A stretch of 64,000 nucleotides of DNA from Mermis nigrescens (GCA_036768485.1 JAVLUZ010000142.1:18907735-18971734); one strand, 5' to 3'; shown: positions 20,469 through 32,340, counted from the stretch's first letter. Notes: generated by a model not told the origin, from the letters alone. Translations and numbers: made by a program.

Positions 20469-20759
20469 CATAGGTGAGCAGCACTAAAATTGGGGGGGGG
20501 GGGTTAAAAATTCCTTGGGGTGGGGGGGGGGTATGAAAAAATTTTCAAAGGTAAAAAATTGTCTTAAAAGTAGTCTTATGGCGAAAAAACACTATTTTTC
20601 GACGTTTCTCATCGAGCACTATCCAATGGCATCAAAAAATCGCTAGAAAAAAGGGAAGAAATTTTCAAAAATTGAATTCTGGGGAGTGTTCTGATTTCTG
20701 GGGGAGGGTATTCCAACTTCTGGAGGGCATACCCCACCCAACCCCCACGCCCACGTGTG
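20469..20759 (-). mobile_element. MITE family A copy
   Basis: CATAGGTGAGCAGC to CCCACGTGTG with the usual interior in reverse (AAAACACTATTTTTCGACG, TTGAATTCTGGGGAG). Contains two G runs. Flanks share only 4 of 8 bases. Confidence 0.8.
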
Positions 20760-20769
20760 GTCTTCAGGA

Positions 20770-22110
20770 ATCAGCTGTACATACAAGCGTAATGAAAGCT
20801 CACAAAGTTTCTAAAATTGATCACAGTCAAGTTGCTTTGCTCGATCATAGTCAATGATACTGTGACGACACAGGTGATTACAAAAATCTGCATAAAAATC
20901 GAATTCATTGCTGTTTGTTTTTTTTCGGTACACTTTTATGGTATGATAAATCGAAATCGAAGGTTGATTTTTAATCTACGAGTAAACTATTTTCCTTTCC
21001 ATTCCGGTCGCTTTTATATTCGACAATCGAGTCCCGTATAGTTAATATAAAAAATTAGAATAAATTATGCAATTCATTGAAAAAAACCTGGAAAAGTTAA
21101 TTCAGCCGCATTGGCTAACTTATCTAAAACAAATGCTGCAATATTATGCTATTAGCATATTTTTATATGATTGCGCTTAAGTGGTTTGCATCAGCATCTA
21201 TTTATGTAGCTAGTGTATTTTTAGCTCGTGTATTAGTGACTAAATGCCCAGCAATCAATCCTATATTAGATTTTTTTAACTTGGTGATTTTAGAATTTCA
21301 AGTGATTTACGAAACCACTTACTTTTTATCATATAATTACGCAATTTTATTTACGCGGTCATTAGCAGCTTCAAATATTTAAATTGCCCTGAATTGGTTT
21401 ATTTTAGAATAAATGTACTCCAGCTAGCGTATTAAGGACAAGTTTAGCTGTCTTTCACTATAGCAATTTGGGTGAATTACGGATTTTTGAATTTCAAATG
21501 ATTTTCAAACCTAGGTGTTTCAAAATGGCGCACTTTAATAGTTGAACTTGTAAATTGCTGCATTTTATTCAGCTCATAAACAATTTCAAATAAACAGGAG
21601 ACCATGGGATCACCAGAAGATCACCACCTACAGCTGGTCATGCCTCCATTCTCACGAAATCATCAATTTTTAGACCACCCCTAATTCTTTTTGGCAACCT
21701 GCGTTTTTTCGGCTATTTTTACGTATTTTTGCACGACAATGAATGAATACTATAATAAAGAGATATCAAGACAACGAATAACAAAGAATAATGCAATGGT
21801 TATAACGTATGTAACGTTTAATAGTGAAGTAATAAATAAAATCAAATACAATTAATTGTATAAAAATTTAAAATTAATTTTAGAGAATTTCGACTCATCG
21901 CAAACAAATGTATTAATCGGCCAGTTATGCACTGGAATATAGAAAACATAACATAACATCTAAGTCTAATCATCTTTGTCTAAACTAAAACCGCTTAAAA
22001 CCAAAATTTCGCTAGAAATTCGTGTATTTCTTCCGCACTAGAAATTTTAAAATTTTCAGAATAGATGTAAACGATATTTTGTCATGTAATACCGTATTTT
22101 CAAACCTGTT
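20770..22110. other. AT-rich sequence without a supported gene
   Basis: A 78-codon open frame at 21146-21382 is AT-rich and hydrophobic, with no start context, splice sites or family features; it is treated as chance. Confidence 0.4.
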
Positions 22111-22116
22111 TACACT

Positions 22117-22480
22117 GGCGTAGCTGTGAGGAGCTACAGAGGACTATTTCACTCAAAATTTTAGAGGTAGTATTTTTTACAAGGGTCCCTCAAGGGAAAA
22201 ATGAAAAATTCTCAAAGTTTTTCTGAAAGACCGCCTGAATATATTCTAGTACCCTCTTGAATTATAAGTCTGAAATTTCGAGCACTTCGCGCCTATTCAC
22301 TCATATGCACCATATTTTTCAATATAATTCGGATATCGCTGTGAGAAGCTCGAAAACACCATTATTTTTTGCCTATCTGAGTACTTTGGTGAGATATTCG
22401 ACTTGAAACTTTTCGGCCTCCGCACAATATGGAGGACAGCTTCGCCCTCTGCATTTAGGGCAGCTCTCCTGGGTTGAGAA
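22117..22480. repeat. Family D-related repeat fragment
   Basis: Begins ACTGGCGTAGCTG like the D element at 51699 and shares its right-hand sequence (GCTCGAAAACACCATTATTT, TGAGATATTCGACTTGAAA). Confidence 0.55.
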
Positions 22481-22619
22481 TTAGCCGGGCGCTTTTCCCA
22501 ACCGAATGATCTCAGAAACTGAAAGCCTAAAATCTACACACATAAATATGTTGAATTTTATTTCTCGACGCCTATTGTTTGGAAAAGTTTCTTGTTTATA
22601 GATTCTAGGTAGTGAGATC

Positions 22620-22833
22620 TATAGATAGGCAGCACTACAATTCATAGGGGGTGCAAGGTTTTTAAAGGTCGAAAAATGGTCTTAGAAATAGTGGTATTTT
22701 TTATTTTTTTAATTTTTTTCTATTTTTTAACGTTTCTCATCAAGACTATCTATTGGCACCAAAAAATTACGAGGGTATTCGGCCTTCTGGGAGGAGTTGC
22801 ATACCCCCAGATCCCTCCCCTTGCCCATATGTG
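22620..22833 (-). mobile_element. MITE family A copy, exact 8-bp TSD
   Basis: TATAGATAGGCAGC ... CCCATATGTG flanked by GTGAGATC on both sides (22612-22619, 22834-22841). Confidence 0.88.
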
Positions 22834-23100
22834 GTGAGATCCCTGTCCGCCTTTTCCTCCGTGCATGCCTGCTTCCATATCAAAGCGTGTTTGAAACGAT
22901 ATCATAAATTCCAAAATAGACAATCGCCGTTATGTTCATACGTTATATAAAATCACTCGTTCCATGCATCGGCTATAAGCTGTCGCTTTTAATCAAAAAC
23001 ATTTTCCTAAAGGCGTTGTGTAAATAAGCTATTGTTTGTATAAAGCAAGCTGAACTATTAGCTATTCGTCTGAAAGGAGGCAATAAGTCCATTTATCTAG

Positions 23101-23224
23101 TTGTTAGAGCCATTTTCATCCGCTCTTGAACTATTAAGTGTTTCTGGCAAAATTGATTTCGAAAGCATAACTTCATTGATTCGGCCATTCATGAAAGACT
23201 TCGTTCAAGCACTATGGATTTTTG
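23101..23224 (+). CDS. Exon 1 seen of an unidentified host gene
   Basis: CCATTTATCTAG precedes the exon and TTTTTG|GTACGC follows it. The 124-nt frame is open and protein-like (LLEPFSSALELLSVSGKIDF, then ESITSLIRPFMKDFVQALWI). It enters in phase 0 and leaves one base, which fits the next exon. No domain is recognised. Upstream exons are expected to the left but were not found. A Met-start frame overlaps the acceptor, but splice sites are the better explanation. Confidence 0.6.
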
Positions 23225-23301
23225 GTACGCATATCTTCGTACAATGCCTTTTTTTGCTCATTTTCTCATTGATTACGCATCATTCGTGTTATTTTTAACT
23301 T

Positions 23302-23468
23302 CAGGCACGTAGCTGGCCCTCCTATTCTGGGGGAACCAACACCAATTTTGGGGGTCTAAGCCAAAAATGGCACAAGATAACATGTAAAAAGCCCTAATTT
23401 TCCTTTGTTTCTGAATTTTGGGGGGTCCGGCCGGACCCCTTCGCATTTCCCCCACAGCTACGTGCCTG
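23302..23468. mobile_element. MITE family F, CAGGCACGTAGCTG ends
   Basis: Perfect 14-bp terminal inverted repeats CAGGCACGTAGCTG/CAGCTACGTGCCTG. The interior has AACACCAATTTTGGGGG and a GGTCCGGCCGGACC palindrome. It lies in the intron between two predicted exons. Confidence 0.8.
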
Positions 23469-23986
23469 TTCACCTATCATTTTAACAAAATTTCTCTCGC
23501 ATTATTTGTGCGCATGAGTCTCCGACGATTATTATTTCCAGCAAGCGTAGACGATACTTTAATTCCGACAGTCCCGCGGAATTAAATTTTAGGGAAATTT
23601 TCTATATTTCCGCAATTTTTCTCAAAATCGCTTTATACGTAGAGCTTCGTGAGCAATAAGAGCATGAAAATGATGTTTTTCTGCCCAATCATGAATTTTT
23701 TTGGCATGTTTTTGACCTTTGAAAATTCCTGGATTTTTAAGATTATAAGAGTGTTGTGGCTGCTCATATGTATTTATATGGTCTTCATCTAAATAGTGTG
23801 CAGTACTACGTTTTTGCTTGCATAGAACTTTCCGTTTCTCATTTTTCTTCTACTCAGAGCTAACATTTTCGAAAATTCAATCAGGTTTGTACACTCTGCA
23901 CGAGTACCTCTGTAGAGGCGTTATTTCAATCGATACATTGAAATTTAGTATACGAAAACTCTCTTAAAATACTTGTTAAATTGCAG

Positions 23987-24164
23987 CTACGATTAGCAGT
24001 AGTCATTTTGTGAGCGGCGCTAATGACACTATCGGTCAAAATACATTTGCTGCTGATCTAAGCGCCAACGGCGAAGAATCTCGAGACAGAAGCAGCGACC
24101 TGAATTCAATCAACCGGAAAATAGACTTGATCCTAGATCTGATTAAGGCTTTCTCAATATCCTC
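23987..24164 (+). CDS. Exon 2 seen of the unidentified host gene
   Basis: TTAAATTGCAG acceptor and CCTC|GTGAGT donor. The only open frame needs one base from the previous exon, exactly what 23101-23224 supplies, and leaves two bases. It encodes a polar stretch (SSSHFVSGANDTIGQNTFAA) followed by a Leu/Ile-rich segment (SINRKIDLILDLIKAF) that may be helical. The other two frames have stops. No family is recognised. Confidence 0.65.
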
Positions 24165-24338
24165 GTGAGTTTCCAGTTTTCTCTGTTATTATTTGTTCAT
24201 GCATTTCTAAATGACATGGTTAATATAGAAGAGGATCAAATGCTGTGCTTTTTTTACTCCTAAATAGCGTTAAAAAGTGTACTAATGATAAAGCAGGATG
24301 TACACGGCATTGCCTATCCCGGGGATGGGAGGCAGAAT

Positions 24339-24613
24339 CACACGTGGACGTGGAAGGAGAAGGGTGAGGGGGTTGGGGAGGAGGTATGTACCCCCAGAAG
24401 GACGAATATTCTACTCCAGAGACCAACCCCCCTCCATAATTCGATTTTTGAAATTTTTTTTGTTTTTTTTCGCAATTTTTTGATACCAATGGATAGTGCT
24501 CGATGAGAAGCGTTGAAAAACGGTGTCTTTCGCCATACCACCATTTTGAGACTATTTTTCGACCTTAAAAGAATCTTGCACCTCCTTTCCAGATTTTTGG
24601 TGCTGCTCACCAA
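24339..24613 (+). mobile_element. MITE family A copy
   Basis: CACACGTGGACG start, GTGCTGCTCACC near the right end; flanks GGCAGAAT and AACGGAAT share 5 of 8. Intronic to the predicted gene. Confidence 0.75.
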
Positions 24614-24817
24614 CAAACGGAATTAGTCAGAAGGTTTCTTTGACCAAAGTGACGTGCAAAGATATATGTGTGGTGATTTCCATGCATTTTTGCAGAATAA
24701 CTGTTCTTACTTTCAATAAATCTTTGCTATTATTTTGTCGGATGAAGACCTTATTCCGAATTCCTCCTTTTACATGCACCGAATGGTTATACGCTCCTAA
24801 CGGTTTACCTTAGATCC

Positions 24818-24978
24818 AGGGGCAGATTAAAGTGGGCATCCGCCTCTCCCAGTCCTCCCGCTCGCAATGGTTCAAAATAGTTGGCGAGATACATAATGGA
24901 TATATGATTTGCAATAATTTTTTTCGTTAGTGAGCATAGTTTCTCCAATTTTTCCGGCGCGAAGCACTGGGTAATACC
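24818..24978 (+). mobile_element. Family C fragment
   Basis: CAGGGGCAGATTAAAGTGGG, then AGTTGGCGAGATACATAATG and TTTGCAATAATTTTTTTCG. The same order is inverted at the right end of 25851-26404 and split at 35512/35809. Confidence 0.6.
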
Positions 24979-25253
24979 CATAGGTGGGCAGCACCGAAAT
25001 TCTGGGGGGAGGAATGAAAAAATTTTTGGAGGGGTAAAAAAATGTTTAAAGGTCAAAAAAATGGTCTTAAAAGTGGTCGTATGGCGAAAAAACACCATTT
25101 TTCGACGTTTCTCATCGAGCACTATCGAATGGCATCAAAAATTGCTAAAATGACAAAAAAAAATTTTCTGGGGGAGATATTTTGATTTCTGGGGGGGGTA
25201 TTTCAACTTCTGGGGGGTGCATACCCCCAAACCCCTCCTTACGCCCATGTGTG
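24979..25253 (-). mobile_element. MITE family A copy, exact 8-bp TSD
   Basis: CATAGGTGGGCAGCACC ... GCCCATGTGTG flanked by GTAATACC on both sides (24971-24978, 25254-25261). Confidence 0.9.
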
Positions 25254-25300
25254 GTAATACCTATAATGACCTTTCTTTCTCTTCTTTGCGACCCATGTAG

Positions 25301-25508
25301 AAGTCATTTTTTGTGGAATAGGTTTCACAAGAATTTTAAGAGCAGAAACAGCTATTTCAACATAGATTTCTTCTTTTTACAAGTGAAATTTTCAGACGTT
25401 ACGCGTGAACTTATACAAATACAAGAAATAGAGCAGAAAGTCAAGCTCATAAACGTCCTGTGCACGGTTTCCGAAAGAAGGGGTTCACGGATTCCGGGGT
25501 TAAATTAA
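25301..25508 (+). CDS. Exon 3 of the unidentified host gene, interrupted by a transposon
   Basis: A strong acceptor (long pyrimidine tract, CCATGTAG) and the frame that fits the two-base phase of exon 2 stay open for more than 150 nt. They encode SHFLWNRFHKNF... and a helical, possibly coiled-coil end (VTRELIQIQEIEQKVKLINV). At 25461 the frame enters the GGGTTAA transposon and stops at 25506-25508 on transposon sequence. Host sequence resumes after 27235 and would bring an in-frame TAA within a few codons. The insertion therefore seems to replace only the extreme C-terminus. If exon 3 instead has a donor that was not recognised, this reading changes. Confidence 0.55.
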
Positions 25509-27235
25509 CTTCAGGGTTAGTTAACCTAAGGGTCAAGTTAACCCCGGGTATAACTTTATCCCCGGTTTCGAATGAAATTTAACCCCAGGGTTAACTAACC
25601 CTCAAGGGTTAAGTTAACCCTCGAGGGTTAAATACTTCATGCATTGAATGTGCACATATTCGTGTACCTTTGCATTGCATTTGTAGTTAGGGCATAGCCG
25701 GTTGATAATTTGCATTGCACACAACCAATCGATATTTCTGAAAAAATCCGAGCATGAGCAAGCACTGGAATGTACTAGTACTTGTGAGTTGTCAAAGGTA
25801 ACGGAAATAATGAGTTTGACCTAGTTATGCACTACATAAAATCAGTCAGTCGCAGATCTAGGATTTTCATAAGGAGGAGGGGCCGTTAGGTACACCAACT
25901 TTTATCAAAACAATCAAAAATAAGTCTAAAACCCGCTACTCACGTGCGGAATAACTTTTTCCGCCGTTTTATCTTGCCTACTTTTGGTCAAAACTAATTT
26001 CTGGTGTTGAATTCTTGTGAAAAATTTCACAACTCTAAGCAATTTTGTGCAAAAAAGTGCTTAAATTTCCTTAAATTGAGCTAAAACCCGACACGAAGCC
26101 CCGGAAAAAATTGTGCAATTTCGACAGAAATAATTCGCTACTTTCTGTTCTTGTGCATTAAAGCATTTAACGCGAAACGCAAAATTTTTTAGAATTTCTC
26201 CTTAATATAGAAGAAATTCCAAAAAATATAGCTTTTACACCAAAAAGTGGATGAATGTTATACACGAGTCTCAAATTTGAGAAATTACGATGGCCGTTGG
26301 CCGAAAATTGTTGCAAAGTACATATTCATTATTTATCTCGCCAACTATTTCAACCAATTAGGGGAGGGTGGCCGCCCCTGCTCCCTCATGAATCCACCCC
26401 TGCATATGTTAACATTGAATAATTTAACTCAAAATAGAACATGCATGATAAACCACTAAGATAGTCGGACTCGGAATTCCGATAATAAAAAAATTGGAAC
26501 TGGACGATCGAAGATTTCATGATATTGGCAGGTTATTAAAAACATCAAAAATTCTGGAATCTGCATTTCATTTTATATCGAATATATAACTTACACACTA
26601 TAGTCCATTTCAATTAACTTTGAAGTTTTTAAAAAAGTTTTAAGTGAGTGAAAGTGTTATGAATGAACACCATAGTTTCGATGTTCTACAGTATACCGAG
26701 TTATGAGGAGACGTTTGCCATTTTTAAAGCGCATTACTGCATCGAAATTTTAATCCCTTTCTGTAGCCTGTTTCATCCTGATTAGATTGAAATTAAAACC
26801 GTAAAGTTAAATAAAACAAAATATAATTCAATCCACTTTTTGTCCTATTAGCACAAAATTTAAAGCTATTTAGAATTCTTATACACACCAAAGCGTGAGC
26901 GACCAATACAGTTTGCAGAGATAAATCCTGATACGCACCAGGGTTAACTTTTATAAAGCATAATATGAAAAATTAACCCCCAACAATTTAACCCTCTCAT
27001 TCGAAAACGTGAGATAAGTAATGATATGAAATGCATATTATATGCAACGCACTTAACCCTTAAGGGTTAAATCAATCCTGGGGTCAAGTTGACCCCAAAG
27101 GGTTAAAATTAACCCTTAAGGATTAGTTAACCCCTTCATTCGGAAAACGGAGATAAATTATTTGACCCTCGTCTCGACAAAATTTATCGAATTTAACCCC
27201 GGGGTTAGCTTAAGCCCTTTATTCGGAAACCGGGC
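25461..27235. mobile_element. TIR element rich in GGGTTAA palindromes
   Basis: CACGGTTTCCGAAAGAAGGGG at the left mirrors CCCTTTATTCGGAAACCGGG at the right. Both ends carry clusters of TTAACCC/GGGTTAA, including TTAACCCTTAAGGGTTAA. CCTG occurs at both junctions (25457-25460, 27236-27239) as a possible short duplication. Family C is inserted at 25851-26404. No transposase is seen. Confidence 0.6.
25851..26404 (-). mobile_element. Family C element nested in the GGGTTAA element
   Basis: CAGTCGCAGATCTAGGATTT ... GTGGCCGCCCCTGCTCCC, ending TGAATCCACCCCTG. The ends are hAT-like (CAG...CTG), but no matching octamer flanks were found. Confidence 0.6.
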
Positions 27236-27465
27236 CCTGCTGTCTAAATAACACAAGTTTGCCGGCGACTCGTGATTCGCTAAATCAAAGATTAAATGAG
27301 TTTTGCACAAAACTGTCGAAAATTTAAAAGTTTTAGAAAAATTTTGCGTCTACGAAAGTGAATCTAAATGAAATTAGACAACGTAAAACATTTAAAAACG
27401 CTATTCCGGACGTAAGTGTACATTTTGGGACTTATTCGACTATTTTCGGAAAAATTGAGGTATCG
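26405..27465. other. Right part of the GGGTTAA element and AT-rich spacer
   Basis: No gene. A family B right-end-like piece (GAAAATCCTGGATCTGCCATTG) lies at about 27474-27495. Confidence 0.4.
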
Positions 27466-27503
27466 CTACCTAAGAAAATCCTGGATCTGCCATTGCTTTG
27501 AAC

Positions 27504-28446
27504 TAGTGTTGTAAAAGATAAGGATTTTTTGCAAGATAAAAGATAAAGACAAAGTTGAAATTTTATAATCTAGAAGATGAAGAAAAAGATAGAGATTAAG
27601 ATAAAAAATTAAGAAAGATAAAGATAAAGATAATTTGCAAGATAAAGAAACCAAAAAGATAAAGATAAAGATAAAGTGTAATGGTCGCCTGGACCCGGGA
27701 GAATGATGTTTGTGAAGTGCAATAAACGAGAGTGGGTGATTCAAAGCAGCCAACTGAATGCCCTAACTTTTACACCTGGAGGTCAAAGAGGTGATAGGCA
27801 TTAAGCACACATAAATGTAGGTTTGGGGGTTTACCCGCGGTATCTGACTGACTCACGTACTTCTACTACTGGCTGAAAGCAAATCACTTCTTTCTTTTCA
27901 CAAGCATCAAAACTCTGCTTTGTGCGCCTTTACAAAGTATGGTCGCTCGCAGCACTTATTGATTTTTTCAAACTTCTCTATTTTTCCTAGGCTTAGACTT
28001 AGATTAAGTTGTAGTATTTGTATTTGCTAGTTGTAGTACTCCCGCTTAGATTGGTTTCAATCGCTTACATAGGTCGATATACAGGCATTAGTATGGGTCG
28101 CACGCGTATAGGATTTAAACAACCGTTTTCTTTTCTTTTCTTGTATTACAGTGAAACTTGAATGCGTCTGAATGTATTTTACGTCAAACCTGCATTTTTT
28201 GGTTACATGCTAACTTCAGTACTTACTTTATCTTTTTTGGCAAGATAAATTCCTATGAAAAAGACAAAGATAAAGATAAAGATGGCCTGTGATTTTTCTA
28301 AAAGAAAAAGAAAAACATAAAGATAAAATAAAGAAATCGACAAGATAAAGATAAAGATATCTTTATCTTTATCGTGATAAAGATAAAGATATCTTCATCT
28401 TTATCGTGCTAAAAAGATAAAAATAAAGATATCTTTTACAACACTA
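27504..28446. mobile_element. hAT-like element with GATAAA subterminal repeats
   Basis: TAGTGTTGTAAAAGATA at the left and its inverted copy ending ACAACACTA at the right, flanked by CTTTGAAC and CTTTGAAA. Runs of GATAAA fill both subterminal regions (27520-27680 and 28250-28435). The ~550-bp middle is unique. TAGTGTTG ends, 8-bp duplication and subterminal repeats fit a non-autonomous hAT element. Confidence 0.85.
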
Positions 28447-28595
28447 CTTTGAAATTACCGAAGCATAATTTTTGTTACAAAAAACAGGTTTTCTGGTTTT
28501 TTTCTGCCATTGTAGAACTTATCGTATACAGTTTTCTTAATCATTACGTGCGTAGATTAGATTTCTGATTATCTCTGGTCGTAAATTCTTTTGAG

Positions 28596-28708
28596 GCGCC
28601 CCTGACGTCGAAGAATTACGAGATGCCGACAGTAATTTTACAGAAGTAGCTGATAACGAATCGCATATCCCATGTTTCAAATGCCCTGATCCATGTTCAA
28701 TGAGCTAA
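28596..28708 (+). other. Possible terminal exon
   Basis: TTCTTTTGAG precedes an open 113-nt frame that is protein-like (GAPDVEELRDADSNFTEVAD...HIPCFKCPDPCSMS) and ends TAA. An inner ACA|GTAATT could act as a donor in phase with 29347-29377. It needs one base from upstream; the supplying exon is not identified. Confidence 0.35.
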
Positions 28709-29346
28709 TAATGCTTGCTGTTTTTTGCCTGAATATTATCAATCCACGAAATAATTTTGATTTTTTTGCAATGCTAAAATTCGCTTACATAGCAAGTACT
28801 CGTACCATGTACTAACCAACGAAATATCTTGGAATATTTATGTGCAGCGTCTAACTTGATTAGCTCATAACTTTTGCTAAATAAATGATTATAACTTGTT
28901 TGTCATGTTTATGCGTTACGTACCTACACCATTTACTAAATTGACTTTTTGCCAATTAAATGCAGGTTTGTGTTTGAAATTGCATAATTATCAAATCCTT
29001 ATCAAGCCCCATTATAGCCTATTTATACGATTTATGATGTTAGTGGTAAAAATAAAATATTTTTAAGATTATCACACAAAAAAATGCAAAAACGACGTTC
29101 TGCTCGCTGATTGGTACAAAACGGGATGTTTTGTTCATTGTTTTGACTGTTCACTAGGAAGTTTTACTGTCTGTTTCATTTTACTTTGCGGTTTTCTTTT
29201 GAATTAATCCGCACGAATCGGGCTACAAAAGTGGTTCAAAATTTTTCATGCAGTAATGCTATATGACTTGGTATACTGTAGAATATCTATGTAAGTTAAA
29301 GGACTAGTTTAAAGCACATTTCTAGTTCACTTTTTTATTTTTCTAG
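28709..29346. other. AT-rich spacer
   Basis: Nothing recognised. Confidence 0.35.
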
Positions 29347-29377
29347 AAACCCCAAAGCTTAATGAAATGGACCACAG
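29347..29377 (+). other. Possible 31-nt micro-exon
   Basis: TTTTTATTTTTCTAG|AAACCCC and CCACAG|GTGAGT are strong acceptor and donor matches around 31 nt (frame TPKLNEMDH). Short enough to be chance. Confidence 0.3.
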
Positions 29378-29688
29378 GTGAGTAAAATCTGTAACTTGCA
29401 TTATTGCATCATTCATGTCCCAAATTCATGTCCATCCTAAGTAGGTACTAAATGTTTCATAACCTGAGAGGGAAAACAACTAAACTCATCTAGTACTGCT
29501 CCATGTTCTTTACATCATTGGAAAGTGTATCCGATTTGAAAGTTGATGACATTAGCTAAAACTGAGAATTCTGTGCAGTAGAGAATAATTCGACCTAATT
29601 AAATTTATCATTTCTAGGGAAGCTCGTTATATATTAATTAAGAAAATGATTGCATCTACTTAAATCGCTCACCGAATGGGGTCACAAC

Positions 29689-29917
29689 CACACATGGGCG
29701 GGAGGGTTAGGGGGTTATGCAACCCCATTAGAAGGCCGAATACGTCACAATTCAATTCTTTAATTTTTTTCTGTTTTTCCGCGATTTTTTTTGATGCGAA
29801 TGGATAGTGCTCGATGAGAAACGTTAAAAAATTGCGTTTTTCGCCAAAATACCATTTTAAGACCATTTGTTTACCTTTCCACCTCCCTTCTCGGAAATTC
29901 AATGCTGTTCATCTATG
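29689..29917 (+). mobile_element. MITE family A copy, exact 8-bp TSD
   Basis: CACACATGGGCGGG ... GCTGTTCATCTATG flanked by GTCACAAC on both sides (29681-29688, 29918-29925). Confidence 0.9.
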
Positions 29918-30076
29918 GTCACAACCAATCAGAATAAAGCGCTAGATGATTGACTCCCGAATTCGGAAGTGAGCAATCACTGCAACTTTCACAACGTCAG
30001 TATAAAAGTCATTCGGCAAACGCGACAGTTTTTTTGACAGATCAAAATGTCAAATAGGGGAGCGATGATTTCTGAC

Positions 30077-30272
30077 CATACCTGAGCGTGGAAGGGAAAA
30101 GGGTTTGACAAAGTATGCACTCCCCAGATACCAAAATGCCCTCCCCAAAAAACCAAAATACCCCCAGAATTCAATTTTCGAAATTTTTTTGTTTTTTCCG
30201 CAATTTTTTGATGCCAAGTGCTCAATGAGAAAAGCTGATAAATGGTGGTTTTTCGCCACAACCATCAATCTC
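30077..30272 (+). mobile_element. MITE family A copy, right end lost
   Basis: CATACCTGAGCGTGG start, ATACCCCCAGAATTCAATTT, TTTTTTGATGCCAAGTGCTC and ATGGTGGTTTTTCGCC, then family similarity stops before the right terminus. Confidence 0.7.
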
Positions 30273-30418
30273 CATCAATGTGCATATCTGACCTGAGAAA
30301 TTAATTAATTGGCGCTCCGCGTATACGTAAATTTTGGATATCCATTCGTCGACTTCATTAGATTTTTCCTCTGTCTTTACAGGGAATGAAAAAGCGTTAC
30401 TAGAAACGTCGAAGAATA

Positions 30419-30661
30419 TTGTATAACAAAATTCATCTACGTCAAAAAACACATATTGCTCATGTCAAGCTCAAGCGGGATAAATTCGCTCCAGATCATA
30501 TTTTCAGATCATTTTCCTCAAAATCTTTAGCCACATACATGTCTGGTGAAGATGAAAATTCACTCAAGAGCTACTTATTCGTGGCACTTCATTCCCATTA
30601 CCGTTGTCAGTCTGCAATGAATAACCTCATTCACAGAAACCAGATTTTTTGCCAAGATTAA
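30419..30661 (+). other. 80-codon ORF of unknown status
   Basis: Non-repeat sequence with mixed composition (LKRDKFAPDHIFRSFSSKSL...). It is preceded by a good acceptor at 30380 (CCTCTGTCTTTACAG), but stops separate that acceptor from this frame. No family recognised. Confidence 0.25.
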
Positions 30662-31000
30662 AGAATTAATCAATTGATTTTAATCAAATTAAATGTGTTA
30701 AATTTTGGTACGCAACTGTTTTGCCGAAAAAATTGAAAGTTTTTATACCTTGGTATGTCGAAAAATAGCCTAAATTACACTTGCTATCATTCACTATTTA
30801 TTGTAGATAGAAAGCTCGAAAGTGGCAAAATAGATGCGTCTTTGGTCAGGGTAAATCGCGCCATCCTTGCATTTCATGAATGTTTCTTTTTCTTGCGGGC
30901 TAAGCGTCTTTAATTTTTAAGACATGGGCGGCCATATTGGAATAGCTACTGCGAGTGGTACTGGTATCTGCTTAATACCTACTTTATTTTATTTAGAAAC

Positions 31001-32340
31001 TAGTTGAGCTGCCCGGCGTTGCCCGGGCTGAACTTAGGCCTGATAGCTATATGGAATTAATATGTCTCTTGTATTTTTTATTTTTCAAGACTTTTGATGT
31101 TTTTGGGATATTTCTAAAAAAATTGTTGGTACAAACCATATTTTATTCTTTGGATTTTTTAAAATGTCTTTTGTCCACCATTTTTCTGATCAAATCCATA
31201 TTTTTGACGTTACAGAATGGTTTTGAAAATTGTTTAGCCATAATCATATTTTTGATGTTCTAGGGTGTTCTGGAAATTTTTTTAATAAAACCCATATTGT
31301 TGATGTTTTGGGATGTTTTGAAAAATTTTTTTCGTCAAACCATATTTTTGATGTTTTAGGATGTTTTAGAAAATTTTTTTAATCAAACCCATATTTTTGA
31401 TGTTTTGGGATGTTTTGGAAAATTTTTTTCGTCAAACCTCATTTTTGATGTTTTAGGATATTTTGAAAAATTTTTTCGGTCAAACCATATTTTTGATGTT
31501 TTAAAAATTTTTTGTTTGTTGTAGCAAAGGGTGTCATATATCACGTGATATGTTATAGCTGATGGTATCTCCTATCTTATATCACTGCATGTTATGGCAC
31601 AGACAGGGTATCTATACCAAACCTATCTTATAGCATTGCCTATCTCGTAGCACAGGGTATCTTATATCCCATACTATCTTATAACATTGCCTATCTTGCA
31701 GCTCGGGGTATCTTATATCACTTCCTATCTTATAGCATTGCCTATCTTGTAGCACGGGGTATCTTTCATAACGTTCTATCTTATAGCATTGCCTATCTTG
31801 TAGCACGGGGTGTCTTATATCACGACCTATCTTATAGTATTGCCTATCCTGTAGCACAGAGTATCTTATATCACGTCCTATCTTATAGCATTGCTTATCT
31901 TGTTGCACATAGTATCTCATACCATGCCTATCTTATAAAATTGCCTATGTTATAGCATCATTTGGTTAAACCCGTATTTTGATGTTTCACAGTGCCGACC
32001 AATGCTATAACATATAACAATGTACATAGTGTCGCCAGGCATGCTCCTCTTGGCCGGGGTATCCCTATACAAACAGTATAAACTAATTTTTGAAAAAAAT
32101 AGCAAAAAATCGGTCATCTCCCGAAATCGTGGAGGCTTATAGCACAGGGGCCAAACCCTGCTCCCTCCCTGCCCAGGGCCAATGGGAGCGTTTGTCGAAA
32201 TTTCAAGGTCGCTACGGCTCCTTCCACCATTGGACCGACCTCGGCCCAAAATATCAGCCCACCAAATTTCATTGGGCCGGAGCCAACCCGGCACAAACAT
32301 ACGAACATACATACAAACAAACTTTCAAAAATATATAGTA
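31001..32340 (+). repeat. Composite dispersed repeat (CCCGGCGTTGCCCGGG type)
   Basis: Starts AGTTGAGCTGCCCGGCGTTG and ends with the ACATACGAACATACATACAA tail, a sequence type common in invertebrate genomes; class left open. Inside are a ~60-bp repeat (ATATTTTTGATGTTTT...GTCAAACC, 31180-31510) and a ~51-bp repeat (TATAGCATTGCCTATCTTGT, 31530-31950). Repetitive reverse frames over the latter are by-products. Confidence 0.6.

Noticed and set aside
24220..25122. Reverse ORFs of 60-105 codons
   Set aside because: They coincide with MITE family A copies and recur with them; no coding signature.
25500..25640. GGGTTAA clusters as interstitial telomere
   Set aside because: Units are palindromic and irregular, not tandem 6-mers, and belong to a TIR element.
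31612..31920. 102-codon reverse ORF with YKIGRDIR-like repeats
   Set aside because: Generated by the ~51-bp tandem repeat.
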